The notes under the pieces: generated by a model | The model's database searches: none | The model's input: only the letters and a program-made list of their open reading frames with translations | Told to the model about the DNA's origin: nothing | Shown here: in pieces, positions 34,662 through 43,276 of the stretch | How positions within the stretch are numbered: the stretch's first letter is position 1 | Layout of the letters: each line of letters opens with the position of its first letter | Virus record (IMG/VR): IMGVR_UViG_3300037504_001229 | Location: 26,580 to 90,579 of that record | DNA: 64,000 bases | Source of the DNA: a virus | Reading direction: 5' to 3' (one strand) | Made by a program: the position numbers and the translations under genes

Positions 34662-35107
34662 AATTAGCTGAAACCCTAATGGAAAGAAAAGATGTTATTA
34701 AAGCTATTAAAAAATTAGAGGAGGAAATTCTCAATAACCTTATCCATCTTGACGAAGATAAAGCAGATGCAGAGGGGAAGGTTATACAATATCAATTAGA
34801 TACAGAATATTCTAACCTTATTGAGGAGTTAGCAGGGTTAAACCTAAAGATAGAACACGCTAACAAACCTATAATACATAAGATCAAACTTATGCAAGTT
34901 ATTGATAGGGAAATTTCCTTTTACAACCAAATTAGGAAAAAAATTCTTAATAAGTTTAGTGAATCATTTCTCTATAGAGAGGTAAAAGAACTCTATGGGG
35001 CAATGACCATTGAAACTATTAATGAGTTTATTAAAGAAAAAGAACAAGAAAGAAGAGCTCTTGATAAGCAAATTCAAGAGTTTAACTGGATTACTGAAGT
35101 TGATTAA
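34658..35107 (+). CDS. Helical coiled-coil protein, unknown
   Basis: 149 residues, nearly all helical, Lys/Glu/Leu-rich with heptad-like spacing (ETLMERKDVIKAIKKLEEE and later INEFIKEKEQERRALDKQ). Reported tail-assembly or scaffold-like coiled coils are possible but nothing specific is visible. It overlaps the previous gene by 4 bp. The stop lies at the left arm of a long-range inverted repeat. Confidence 0.68.
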   Translation: MKLAETLMERKDVIKAIKKLEEEILNNLIHLDEDKADAEGKVIQYQLDTEYSNLIEELAGLNLKIEHANKPIIHKIKLMQVIDREISFYNQIRKKILNKFSESFLYREVKELYGAMTIETINEFIKEKEQERRALDKQIQEFNWITEVD

Positions 35108-35325
35108 TAGCGTATAGGGCTAAGATAGATTTTACAAGTTACCTTTGAGGGGATAATATCTCCCTATCATAGAAGAGGTAGTATAAATGGGAAAGAAAAG
35201 AATTATAAAAAAGAATTTTACTCCTAATAAAGAATACTTGCTTCTTCCTAAAAGATTCAAGATTAAAGATTCATTCTGTTTACTTGGAAGTTTATTCTAT
35301 AGCCTCTATACGCTTTTTTATTTTT
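35108..35325 (+). ncRNA. Candidate structured RNA closed by a long-range stem and U-tract
   Basis: The arms AGCGTATAG(G)GGCTA (35109-35121) and TAGCC(T)CTATACGCT (35301-35314) pair almost completely across about 200 nt, and the right arm is followed by a T-rich tract, like a long-range terminator. Inside lie a hairpin AGGG/CCCT near 35140-35160 and TACCTTT/AGAGGTA (35138-35144 with about 35173-35180). A small ORF (35187-35327) lies within. A bona fide RNA gene is possible, but a structured mRNA leader is equally possible. Confidence 0.4.
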
Positions 35326-35327
35326 AA
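35187..35327 (+). CDS. Small basic ORF inside the structured region
   Basis: 46 residues, ATG after an AGAAGAGG site. It begins with a strongly basic part (GKKRIIKKNF) and ends hydrophobic (LLGSLFYSLYTLFYF), like a small membrane peptide. It overlaps the 35108-35325 inverted repeat completely, so translation and folding would compete. Real-gene status uncertain. Confidence 0.4.
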   Translation: MGKKRIIKKNFTPNKEYLLLPKRFKIKDSFCLLGSLFYSLYTLFYF

Positions 35328-35339
35328 AGGAGAGAAAAA

Positions 35340-35606
35340 ATGATTATTCAGTATGTAAGAGACAAAGAAAGAAATCCTATTGGAACAGTAGTAGCTCTAA
35401 GTCCTAAAAGTATCGGGGCTTCCCTATGTAGTCCTAAGGATAAATGGAATAGAAAGATCGGCATTGAGATTGCTAAAGGAAGGGCTAAACAATACCATTT
35501 AGAAGAACTAGAGGATTTTTTAGCAAAAGTCCCAGAAAGTAAAAAACTAAGTTTAAAAGCAACTTTAGATGTAGTAATCGAAAGAGCTAGAAAGTATTAT
35601 AAATGA
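35340..35606 (+). CDS. Conserved small phage protein
   Basis: 88 residues, basic. IIQYVRDKERNPIGTVVAL followed by SIGASLCSPKDKWNRKIGIEIAKGRA resembles a small phage family of unknown role. AGGAG lies 8 bp upstream. No promoter of its own is visible. Confidence 0.75.
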   Translation: MIIQYVRDKERNPIGTVVALSPKSIGASLCSPKDKWNRKIGIEIAKGRAKQYHLEELEDFLAKVPESKKLSLKATLDVVIERARKYYK

Positions 35607-35642
35607 GTCTAAAAATTTCCTTAAACTTTTTTCAAAAAATAC

Positions 35643-35671
35643 TTTAAATTTTAGACAAAAAAGTATATAAT
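35643..35671 (+). promoter_or_regulatory. Promoter, CTTTAAA class
   Basis: TTTAAA (35643-35648), 17 bp with ACAAAAAAGTA at its end, TATAAT (35666-35671). It drives the ParB-like gene at 35715. Confidence 0.8.
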
Positions 35672-35714
35672 ATAAATAGAAAGTAAATAAATTATTTAAC
35701 TAAGGAGTTAGAAA

Positions 35715-36740
35715 ATGCAAAGTCAAATAAAAGTTAAATTAGATCAACTTGAACCTAACCCATTTAAACCAAGTTCCTCTATTATAGAGGAACATAGAGT
35801 TGAGTTTGTAATTAAAACTATTCAAGAAACAGGGGGATATTGGGATAATATTCTAGTACGACCTCATCCTAAAAAGAAAAATAAGTTTCAAATTATTTGT
35901 GGTCATCATCGAGCAGAAGCTTTAAAAAGACTTAACATAACAGAATTTAATGTTATAAAAAGTGAAAAATCAGATATCGAAACTATTTTAGCTATGGCTG
36001 GTGAGAATGCGAATATGGAGCTTACTCCATTAGTTATTAATGAAACAGTATTAACAGTAAAAACTTTTTTAGAGTCTAAGTTTAAAACTTACGAAGTATT
36101 CGAAGAATATGAAAAGTCAGAACTTTACAAGTTTTTAAAAGGAGACTCTAAAGAGTTTGAAATTATTAAAAAGGATGGAATATCTTTAAGACATATTTTT
36201 AAAATGATTGGAAATACTTTAGACTCCAGTATTAAAAATTATAATAATGTTGGATGGTCTAAAAGTAAAATTAGTGAGGCTCTAAAAGAATTAGATCCTA
36301 ATGACGAAGTTGATACTAGGGTCAAGAAGTTACTTCCTAATCAAAGAAGTATTAAAGAATTTCGTAGAATAGTTAAAGACAGAGGAATAAGCAAAAAGGA
36401 TCAGGTAAAAATTATTAATAATATTTTTAAAAATGGGAAGCCTGGCTCAAGACAACTAGCAGATCTAGTTGCAGAGCAAATAAATAAAAGATCATCTTCT
36501 AAACCGTTTAACTATGAAGATCACAATATTCACTATTTAGAATTACTAGAAATTAGTATTAGAGATGTAACTACACTCAATTGCTCTTTAAATAAAATAA
36601 TAGATAATATAGATGTAGTAAATCATGAAAGATTTCGTGATTTAATGTTTTATTTGAAAAGAACATTTACTAAGTTAATAGAAGCTTATAATAGAGAAAA
36701 CAATAGGCAAGAAGTAGATATTAAACTAATTGATTATTAA
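35715..36740 (+). CDS. ParB-like protein
   Basis: 341 residues. The N-terminal ParB/Srx-like fold has ILVRPHPKKKNKFQIICGHHRAEAL (about 48-74), where the ICGHHR motif is the CTP-binding loop of ParB. An HTH-like middle region and a Leu-rich C-terminus follow. It may partition or package DNA, or regulate transcription. It lies just upstream of the gene before the large terminase, with short A/T repeats at 37281. Confident fold, uncertain role. Confidence 0.85.
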   Translation: MQSQIKVKLDQLEPNPFKPSSSIIEEHRVEFVIKTIQETGGYWDNILVRPHPKKKNKFQIICGHHRAEALKRLNITEFNVIKSEKSDIETILAMAGENANMELTPLVINETVLTVKTFLESKFKTYEVFEEYEKSELYKFLKGDSKEFEIIKKDGISLRHIFKMIGNTLDSSIKNYNNVGWSKSKISEALKELDPNDEVDTRVKKLLPNQRSIKEFRRIVKDRGISKKDQVKIINNIFKNGKPGSRQLADLVAEQINKRSSSKPFNYEDHNIHYLELLEISIRDVTTLNCSLNKIIDNIDVVNHERFRDLMFYLKRTFTKLIEAYNRENNRQEVDIKLIDY

Positions 36741-36779
36741 AAAATCAGTTAGTTAAAAAAATATTAAGGAGTAAATATT

Positions 36780-37292
36780 ATGTCTAAGAAATTTTTCGAG
36801 AGAAAAGGTTGGGATCAGTTATCAGGTGACTATCTTTTAACTGAGAAAGGATCAAGTGAAGTTGCTTACCGTCTTTCTACAAGACATGGAAAAGGGTCAC
36901 TGTATCTTCTCTTCTGCGATAAACTAGGTAGGCCAGACTTGGATAAAGAGTTTACAGTAGATCAAGTGATAGATGAACTCGGATTTATGAAAGGATGGCA
37001 GGAATTACCAAAGGGCCCTATTAAAAATGGTTATAGAGACAAAGTTTCACAGTCACTTCACAATTTAAAAGATTCTCAACAAAAAGTTAATATAGCTTTC
37101 GGGTCTAAAGATCATGCTAAGTTTACGAATCTAGCAGTTTGGAAGTTTGCTAAAAATATAGAAGATTTGATTGCAATGAAAGATAGGGAACAATCAAGAA
37201 AAGAGATGAATAATCGTATTAGTGATAGTAGAATATTATTTTTAGAAAACAAAACTTCGGAGTTTAGATTGCGATTTCCTAAATCTAAGTAA
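36780..37292 (+). CDS. Hypothetical protein, possible small terminase-like or DNA-binding
   Basis: 170 residues, basic and helical. Segments DKEFTVDQVIDELGFM and KDSQQKVNIAF could be an HTH-containing DNA-binding part. It is followed by an intrinsic terminator (37324) and then the large terminase, the position often taken by a small terminase subunit, but no diagnostic motif is seen. The stop overlaps a 10-bp repeat array. Confidence 0.6.
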   Translation: MSKKFFERKGWDQLSGDYLLTEKGSSEVAYRLSTRHGKGSLYLLFCDKLGRPDLDKEFTVDQVIDELGFMKGWQELPKGPIKNGYRDKVSQSLHNLKDSQQKVNIAFGSKDHAKFTNLAVWKFAKNIEDLIAMKDREQSRKEMNNRISDSRILFLENKTSEFRLRFPKSK

Positions 37293-37314
37293 ATCTAAGT
37301 AAATTTAAGTAAAT
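37281..37314 (+). repeat. Short tandem 10-bp repeat (AAATCTAAGT)
   Basis: Two exact copies of AAATCTAAGT (37281-37300) are followed by AAATTTAAGT and AAAT. They cover the stop codon of the 36780 gene. They may be a ParB-like or terminase binding site, or simple slippage. Confidence 0.6.
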
Positions 37315-37323
37315 TTTTATTTT

Positions 37324-37351
37324 AAAAGCCCCTATTCGTAGGGGCTTTTTT
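37324..37351 (+). terminator. Intrinsic terminator with UUCG loop
   Basis: An 11-bp stem (37324-37334 with 37339-37349), TTCG loop and a T tail. It ends the ParB-led unit and separates it from terL. Confidence 0.95.
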
Positions 37352-37369
37352 AATTACTAATATTATGAC

Positions 37370-39397
37370 ATGACCGATATCTTAGAGACTTTTAAACAAT
37401 TTGATAATAATGTTATTCAGCAACTAACTGATCGGTATCCTCTAGTTTTTAGCCAAGAAAGAATTCTAACTCTTATTAAAAAAATAGTCCTTAACCCTGC
37501 CTTATCAAATGCAGAAAAAATACATAAACTTAAAAATATATGGACAGAAGTATATGTATACGAACCACCTTCTATCGAAGAATTCCTTACCCCTAAATGG
37601 ATAGGAGCAACAGCTGATAAAATATATCCTCATGTAAAAGAAGTAATGCAGGAATTTTTAAATCCAGCAAGTGGAAGGCGGGTGTTGGCCTTGTCGACCT
37701 GCATCGGCTGGGGCAAAAGTTCCCTAACTACTTTAATAGCTATTTATATAGTAGTCCATTTATGTTATATGAAAGATCCTAAAGCTTCTTTTAATCTAAG
37801 TGCCATGGGATCTATTGTAATAGCTCTAATGTCCTTTACACAACAAAAAGTAAACCAAGTTCTTTTACAACCTTTTGCTAATCTTCTAAGAGATTCTCCT
37901 ATGTTCGAAAGGGTAAGACAAGAAGAAAGACTTGAACCTAAACAAAAAGAGCTAGAGAAAAAAGGTGAAGGAAAAATAGCATATACTTCAGCTGGAAGAA
38001 TGGGAAGTTTTCAGTTTATAAAAGATATTCATATTACAATAAGTAGTGATAGAGCAAGTCTTTTAGGTTTAAATATTATTTTAGGAATAGTATCTGAGAT
38101 TTCTTTTTGGATTAAAAAAGGTATTTCTGTTAATGAAATATGGGGTGCTTTTTCTGATATGCGAGAAAGGGTAAACTCAAGGTTTGCTCATAAATATTTG
38201 TCAGGAGTTATATTAGATAGTTCTCCTTTAGATCTTTCCTTATCTCCTATAGATAAATGGATATATGAGGGGGATGCAAGAGATGATCCAGAAGTAATGG
38301 TAGTGAATGCAAAACACTGGGAAGTATTTCCTGAAAAATATCCTAAATGGTTACATACAGGAGAAACAATACCAGTATTTAGAGGAGACGGATCAAGACC
38401 ACCTAAAGTACTTTATCGGAACGAAATAAATGAATATAGACCTGGAGAAGTATATTATTTTCCTATAGATACGGAACAGTCTTTAAAAAATACTTTTGAA
38501 CTTAAAAAAATAGTAGCAGACTTAGCAGGATGGCCAGCAGGAGGACTTGCAAAACTTATAGAAGACTCAACAGTACTAGAAAGTATGTTTACCGATTCTC
38601 TTAATAATATATATACAAGTATTACTGCTCCAGAAGAACAAGAACCAGAAAAACTTATATGGAATAAAGTAAGAGATATATTTTTTATTCAAGTAGGGAA
38701 AAGATATGAATTTTATAGAGCTCCTTTAGCTCCAAGGACTCTTCATATTGACTTAGCAGAAAGTGGAGATATGGCTTCTCTTGCTATGAACCATTTAGAA
38801 ATAGATAAAAGAACTGGGGATAATGTTATAGTAAATGATTTTACTATTGCTATATCTCCAGAGGCTTCTAGAATAAATATAGATGCTGTTTGTAACTTTA
38901 TTATTGATTTAAAAAGACTTGGAAGTATTAACTTTTATAAAATAACGGCTGACCAATATCAAAGCTCTGCTCTATTACAAAGACTAAAAAGAAGTAACTT
39001 AGAAGTAGATAAGTTATCAGTTGATAGAGACAATACTCCATATAGAGTAGTACTTTCTTGGATATTAAATGAAAAAGTAAAATGTGGAAAAAATATATTT
39101 CTTAAAAACAATCTTCTTTCTCTTGTTGAAACTAAAAATGATAAAAATGATAAAATAAAAATAGATCATACAAAGGGTCAACTTGTATATACTGATCATG
39201 GAGACTGGAGAACATCTCAGATGGGTATACATGCAAAAGACGTTTCAGATGCTTTTACAGGAAGTGCATATGTCCTTATTACAGAACTGGATAGTAAAGT
39301 TCCGAGATATACATGGAAAGAGGCGGCATCTGAGGAAGAAAAAATGCAAGATATAATGGACGAACTAATGGATAGATTTACCGTAAAGATAAATTAA
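37370..39397 (+). CDS. terL: Terminase large subunit
   Basis: 675 residues. The ATPase Walker A reads STCIGWGKSS near 108-117, with an acidic SEISFW strand near 243-248 as Walker B/coupling region. The C-terminal nuclease has TLHIDLAESGD near 457, with the Asp pair expected for RNase H-fold terminase nucleases. It cuts and pumps genomic DNA into heads. The first ATG near the start lacks a ribosome binding site, so leaderless or weak initiation is possible. Confidence 0.9.
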   Translation: MTDILETFKQFDNNVIQQLTDRYPLVFSQERILTLIKKIVLNPALSNAEKIHKLKNIWTEVYVYEPPSIEEFLTPKWIGATADKIYPHVKEVMQEFLNPASGRRVLALSTCIGWGKSSLTTLIAIYIVVHLCYMKDPKASFNLSAMGSIVIALMSFTQQKVNQVLLQPFANLLRDSPMFERVRQEERLEPKQKELEKKGEGKIAYTSAGRMGSFQFIKDIHITISSDRASLLGLNIILGIVSEISFWIKKGISVNEIWGAFSDMRERVNSRFAHKYLSGVILDSSPLDLSLSPIDKWIYEGDARDDPEVMVVNAKHWEVFPEKYPKWLHTGETIPVFRGDGSRPPKVLYRNEINEYRPGEVYYFPIDTEQSLKNTFELKKIVADLAGWPAGGLAKLIEDSTVLESMFTDSLNNIYTSITAPEEQEPEKLIWNKVRDIFFIQVGKRYEFYRAPLAPRTLHIDLAESGDMASLAMNHLEIDKRTGDNVIVNDFTIAISPEASRINIDAVCNFIIDLKRLGSINFYKITADQYQSSALLQRLKRSNLEVDKLSVDRDNTPYRVVLSWILNEKVKCGKNIFLKNNLLSLVETKNDKNDKIKIDHTKGQLVYTDHGDWRTSQMGIHAKDVSDAFTGSAYVLITELDSKVPRYTWKEAASEEEKMQDIMDELMDRFTVKIN

Positions 39398-39403
39398 AGG
39401 CTC

Positions 39404-39432
39404 TTTATATTTTTAAGAAAATACTATATAAT
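39404..39432 (+). promoter_or_regulatory. Promoter, CTTTATA variant
   Basis: TTTATA (39404-39409), 17 bp, TATAAT (39427-39432). Drives the 39458 gene. Confidence 0.65.
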
Positions 39433-39457
39433 AATATTGTAGAAATTTAAAAACAAA

Positions 39458-39832
39458 ATGGAGGAAGAGTTGAAAACTAATAATAAAGGTAAGGAAACTA
39501 TCGAAAGAATACATCTTATTAGTGGAAATAAAAAGGACGATACAAAGAATTTTTTTGAAGCATTAGCTATTTATATTGTAATGAACTATTATGGAAAAGA
39601 TGAAATATATCTTCCATATATAGGGAAACTTTATTTTAAATACTTAGGAGACCAATATCAAGAAGATAAAAAAAGAGCAAAAGTTGAGTTAGAATTTGAA
39701 CCAGATGATTTCCTTCTACGGAATATCGGTCAAATAGAAGACGGGGACGAACCAGATATAACTAAGTTTTTTACCTCTCGTATACAAGCAACACTTGGAG
39801 AATACTTAGGCGATTCTCTTTATGATAATTAA
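39458..39832 (+). CDS. Conserved phage protein, unknown
   Basis: 124 residues if the ATG at 39458 is used; the TTG at 39470 is well placed after GGAGG and may be the true start. IYLPYIGKLYFKYLGD and an N-terminal KNFFEALAIYIVMN part are found in unnamed phage proteins; HU/IHF-like DNA bending has been suggested for such layouts but is not proven here. Confidence 0.7.
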   Translation: MEEELKTNNKGKETIERIHLISGNKKDDTKNFFEALAIYIVMNYYGKDEIYLPYIGKLYFKYLGDQYQEDKKRAKVELEFEPDDFLLRNIGQIEDGDEPDITKFFTSRIQATLGEYLGDSLYDN

Positions 39833-39847
39833 ATAATAGTATATAAT
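39819..39847 (+). promoter_or_regulatory. Promoter, TTTATG-N17-TATAAT, leaderless
   Basis: TTTATG (39819-39824), 17 bp, TATAAT (39842-39847). The start point would be at the ATG of 39854, and no ribosome binding site is visible there. Confidence 0.6.
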
Positions 39848-39853
39848 AATATT

Positions 39854-40588
39854 ATGCGGAAACCAGTTTTTATTTCCTGTGGTAAATGTAATAATGGATA
39901 TATCTATTCTTACGAAGATGGATATGAAAAAGTAACAAAATGTGACTGTCTTCTAAAATATCAAATACATGTTTATTTACAAACATATCTAAAAAAATCT
40001 AATATTCCCCTCTCAATTTTAAAATATTCTATAGATACTTATATAGGCCCAGATAAAGAAAATAACATTCCTAAACTTAAAAATATAGTAGAAAACTTTA
40101 AAAATGTATATAGTGATAAACTAATCTATTTTTACGGATCTACTGGAACTCAAAAAACTACTCTTGCCTGGTGGTTAGGAAGAGAACTTTTAAAAAAGAG
40201 AGTATCAGTATATTATTGTTTTATGAATGAACTTATCGAAGATCTAACAGAAGATAGATTTAGTGATGAGTCAAAACTAAGTAAATATAATGTAGATTGT
40301 TTAATAATAGATAGAGCATTCGATAAAGATCAAATGACTGTTTATAAAAGTGGATATCAACTTCCTTTTCTAGACAACTTTTTAAGAAAAAGAGTAGAAG
40401 TAGAGGAAAGATGTACAGTACTTGTATCTAATGTTCAAATTGATACAATAGCAGATCATAAAATGAATACAGACATAGAAGATTTTGTAAGGAGGAAAGT
40501 AATTCCATATAAAGATACATATTTTCATTTTAAAGACCATTATTCTCTTAAAGAAGACTTTGATAAACTTGAAATGTGGAGTCAATAA
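39854..40588 (+). CDS. DnaC/IstB-like helicase loader
   Basis: 244 residues, probably leaderless. An N-terminal zinc ribbon (CGKCNNGY, CDCLL) is followed by an AAA+ ATPase: GSTGTQKTTLAWWL (Walker A, about 95-108, with a Gln where Gly is usual) and CLIIDRAFDK (Walker B). DnaC-like loaders place DnaB-type helicases on DNA, and a DnaB-like helicase follows 6 bp later. Confidence 0.85.
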   Translation: MRKPVFISCGKCNNGYIYSYEDGYEKVTKCDCLLKYQIHVYLQTYLKKSNIPLSILKYSIDTYIGPDKENNIPKLKNIVENFKNVYSDKLIYFYGSTGTQKTTLAWWLGRELLKKRVSVYYCFMNELIEDLTEDRFSDESKLSKYNVDCLIIDRAFDKDQMTVYKSGYQLPFLDNFLRKRVEVEERCTVLVSNVQIDTIADHKMNTDIEDFVRRKVIPYKDTYFHFKDHYSLKEDFDKLEMWSQ

Positions 40589-40594
40589 CTAAGT

Positions 40595-42013
40595 ATGGGA
40601 GTAGAACAAGCACTAGTAACTCAAGAGCAGAATGTACTTGCAAGTTGTTTGAAAAACAGAGAATATATTTTAGATATAGATAAGAAGTATTTTGTTTCAG
40701 ACGAAGCAGAAGTACTATTTACTGATCTAAAAAATTTATCTCTTTCTGAACATTTTCAAAATAGAAAAATAACTGCAAGGGATCTATTTGTAGAAGTTAA
40801 CAAAAGAGGATACGATATAACTCTATCTCTTATTGAAAATCTATATAAACTAGATATAGAAGTTGACGAGAAAAGCTTTGAAAGATACTATAAAGAGTTA
40901 AAAACTCTATGGTTTCAGTTTGAAGTTAGTGAAAAAACTTTTAAGTCTGTTTTAGAGGAAACAAATAAAACTACTTCCTTTGATATAAATAAAGTAAAAG
41001 ATACTATAAGTAATATTAATGCATGTATAGAAGAAATAGAGGAAGAGTGTAGTGATGTTTATAACTTAAATAGACTCTTTGATTTCTATTGTGAAGAGTT
41101 GGAAAATAGAAATTCAAGACAACCATATGGAACTGGATGTGGCCATTTAGATAAGGAACTAACAGAGGGATTTGCCCCTGGATATATAACTATAATATTT
41201 GGTCCTTCGGGAGTAGGAAAGTCAGCATATGGATTATATCTTGTAAACAAACAAATAAATAAAATGATTCCTAACTTATATTTTAGTTTAGAAATGGGGC
41301 CAATATCAAATATGGATAGACTATGTGCTCAACGATTAGGAATAGACTATAAATACTTTTATCCAGATTATCATAATGACAAACCTATTCCAGATCATAT
41401 TGTAAACATGGTAAAAGAAGAAGCAGAAAAGTTAAAAAACTATAAACATTTTTATTACTTTGATTTGAGTAGTCCAACTTTAAGTGAAATAGAGTCATAT
41501 ATAATGAAGTATAAAAATAAAATGAATGTTGATAATCTTGTTGTTACAATAGATCTTCTGACAATGATATATGACTTTAATAAAAATACAGGAAATAGTC
41601 AGGCGTCAGTATATGAAAAAGCAATGAACGAAGTACACTTTATTGCAAAAAGAACTAATGCTCATATTGTAGGAGTAGTACAAGCAAGAAGACCTCAAGA
41701 AAAAGTAAAGATAAGATCTATAGATCAACTATTAAGATTTAGACCTGGAAAAGAGGAGTTAAAAAACTCAGGATCTATGGAAGAAAGGTCAAGGATTATT
41801 TTGGGAATATTCCGTCCTAAACACTTTGCAAATGTTTATCTCCCAGATTCACCAGAAACTCAAATACTAAGTGATACTATGGAAGTATCTGTACTTAAAC
41901 AAAATATGGGGGCTTTAAATAGAATAGAGTATTTATTTGATCCTAATAGATATAAACTAACTCCATATGAACGACCTGAAGAAGACCTATATCAAAGTGA
42001 AGAAGAAGAGTAA
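40595..42013 (+). CDS. Replicative DNA helicase (DnaB-like)
   Basis: 472 residues. Walker A FGPSGVGKSAYG near 203-214, YFSLEM near 230-236, and VVTIDLLTMI (Walker B) near 310 follow the DnaB layout, plus QARRPQEK. An acidic C-terminus ends the protein. It unwinds DNA 5'-3' at the phage fork with the DnaC-like loader. Confidence 0.92.
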   Translation: MGVEQALVTQEQNVLASCLKNREYILDIDKKYFVSDEAEVLFTDLKNLSLSEHFQNRKITARDLFVEVNKRGYDITLSLIENLYKLDIEVDEKSFERYYKELKTLWFQFEVSEKTFKSVLEETNKTTSFDINKVKDTISNINACIEEIEEECSDVYNLNRLFDFYCEELENRNSRQPYGTGCGHLDKELTEGFAPGYITIIFGPSGVGKSAYGLYLVNKQINKMIPNLYFSLEMGPISNMDRLCAQRLGIDYKYFYPDYHNDKPIPDHIVNMVKEEAEKLKNYKHFYYFDLSSPTLSEIESYIMKYKNKMNVDNLVVTIDLLTMIYDFNKNTGNSQASVYEKAMNEVHFIAKRTNAHIVGVVQARRPQEKVKIRSIDQLLRFRPGKEELKNSGSMEERSRIILGIFRPKHFANVYLPDSPETQILSDTMEVSVLKQNMGALNRIEYLFDPNRYKLTPYERPEEDLYQSEEEE

Positions 42014-42031
42014 ACTTTTTTCAAAAAATAC

Positions 42032-42060
42032 TTTAAATTTTGAGCAAAAAAGTATATAAT
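42032..42060 (+). promoter_or_regulatory. Promoter, CTTTAAA class
   Basis: TTTAAA (42032-42037), 17 bp with GCAAAAAAGTA, TATAAT (42055-42060). Nearly identical to the sites at 35643 and 43074. Drives the DUF932-like gene. Confidence 0.82.
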
Positions 42061-42104
42061 AATAATAAATAGAAAAGAAAATCTTAAATATTGGGGGAAA
42101 TATT

Positions 42105-42959
42105 ATGCAAGATTTCAGTTCAGTTCAAGCAGTATCGGTTGCAGATGCTATTAAAGATGCATCTTTTCCGGTAGAACGAAGGCCTCTTATCACTCAGTCA
42201 GGACATCATTCAACAGAATATTCTATTGTACATCGTATTGATGAAAATATTGATTTAGGCCTTGTAAAAAAGACTCGACCTGAGATCAAACATGACAGTT
42301 TGATTAAATGGTTGATTCAAGATTTTGAAGATGCAGGACTCGATTATAAGCTTCGGGATTCTGTAGTTATGTCAAAAGGTGATCTTTATCAAGAATACAT
42401 CTTTGATCGAAAAGTAGACACTCCAGACAATAGTGATATGGCTCCTATGGCTTTAGTAAAGGCATCATATGTAGATGTTCCGCTGGAAGTATTCTTTGGA
42501 ACTTACAGGTTTGTTTGTTCTAATGGAGTTATTGTGGGGGAAACAATCAACAAGATTCGTGTAGCGCCTAATACACAAAACCTTCTTCAGTCAAGCATCA
42601 AAGATGAGATTAAGACTCGCCTTAGTGAGTTTAGTGAAGTCTCTAACTTGTATAAGAAGTTGGAAGACGAATCTTTTAATCCTTATCTTGACTTGTATCT
42701 TGCCGAAGTTTATCTTTCAGCAGGGTATAAAAAAGCAGTACTTCATGAACTTGAGAGGAATGGAAATATCGAAGTTTTGAAAGACAAGCTTCGAAACCCA
42801 GACTTTCAAGGTGATGTGTCAAAACTTTACAATGTACTTGACGAAATCACAGCATGGGAATTCTACAATATCGTAACTAATATTTTGACAATGAAGGCTC
42901 GTAGTGTTGGAGCAAGAAGTAGTGTATATCATACTGCTTCTAAGATCTTTGGCATCTAA
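42105..42959 (+). CDS. DUF932-like phage/plasmid protein
   Basis: 284 residues. YRFVCSNGVIVGE near 139-151 and the surrounding beta-rich layout match the DUF932 family found in phages and plasmids; its role is unknown. Its codon use (more C/G at third positions, for example cgaaggcctc) differs from neighbours, hinting at another origin or higher expression. A tRNA array begins 18 bp after its stop. Confidence 0.78.
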   Translation: MQDFSSVQAVSVADAIKDASFPVERRPLITQSGHHSTEYSIVHRIDENIDLGLVKKTRPEIKHDSLIKWLIQDFEDAGLDYKLRDSVVMSKGDLYQEYIFDRKVDTPDNSDMAPMALVKASYVDVPLEVFFGTYRFVCSNGVIVGETINKIRVAPNTQNLLQSSIKDEIKTRLSEFSEVSNLYKKLEDESFNPYLDLYLAEVYLSAGYKKAVLHELERNGNIEVLKDKLRNPDFQGDVSKLYNVLDEITAWEFYNIVTNILTMKARSVGARSSVYHTASKIFGI

Positions 42960-42977
42960 TAGAGAAGGATAAAGAGT

Positions 42978-43050
42978 GGGGCTATACGTATAATGGCTAG
43001 TACATCTGACTTTCGATCAGAAGATCCCGGTTCGATTCCGGGTAGCCCTA
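42978..43050 (+). tRNA. tRNA-Glu (UUC)
   Basis: 73 nt cloverleaf. Acceptor GGGGCTA pairs with TAGCCCT (one G-U pair); anticodon loop CTTTCGA with TTC anticodon; T-arm CCCGG/CCGGG with loop TTCGATT. A 3-bp D stem GTA/TAC is normal for Glu. CCA not encoded. Confidence 0.9.
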
Positions 43051-43073
43051 TAGAAAATTTTTTCAAAAAATAC

Positions 43074-43102
43074 TTTAAATTTTATTCAAAAAAGTATATA
43101 AT
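43074..43102 (+). promoter_or_regulatory. Promoter, CTTTAAA class, before the tmRNA-like RNA
   Basis: TTTAAA (43074-43079), 17 bp with TCAAAAAAGTA, TATAAT (43097-43102). It drives the unit holding the small ORF 43122, the tmRNA-like RNA and the 43399 gene. Confidence 0.82.
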
Positions 43103-43121
43103 ATATATAGAGGAGAAAGAA

Positions 43122-43276
43122 AATGATAAAAATAAGTAGAGCAGTATCAGGGCGTAATATACCGGGGTTTAAAGACTATTGGAGACCAAAGTTGTTAAAT
43201 TCCATATCTAGAAAAGCAACTGATCCAAAAATCTATGCTTGGCTATGGTGGAACATACTAATAAAGAGGGGATGAG
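43122..43276 (+). CDS. Small Trp-rich ORF overlapping the tmRNA-like RNA
   Basis: 50 residues after an AGGAG site, basic with a Trp-rich end (IYAWLWWNILIKRG). Its last nine bases overlap the acceptor stem of the 43268 RNA. It is the only clear start for a protein directly downstream of the promoter. Might be real or a leader peptide. No family recognised. Confidence 0.5.
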
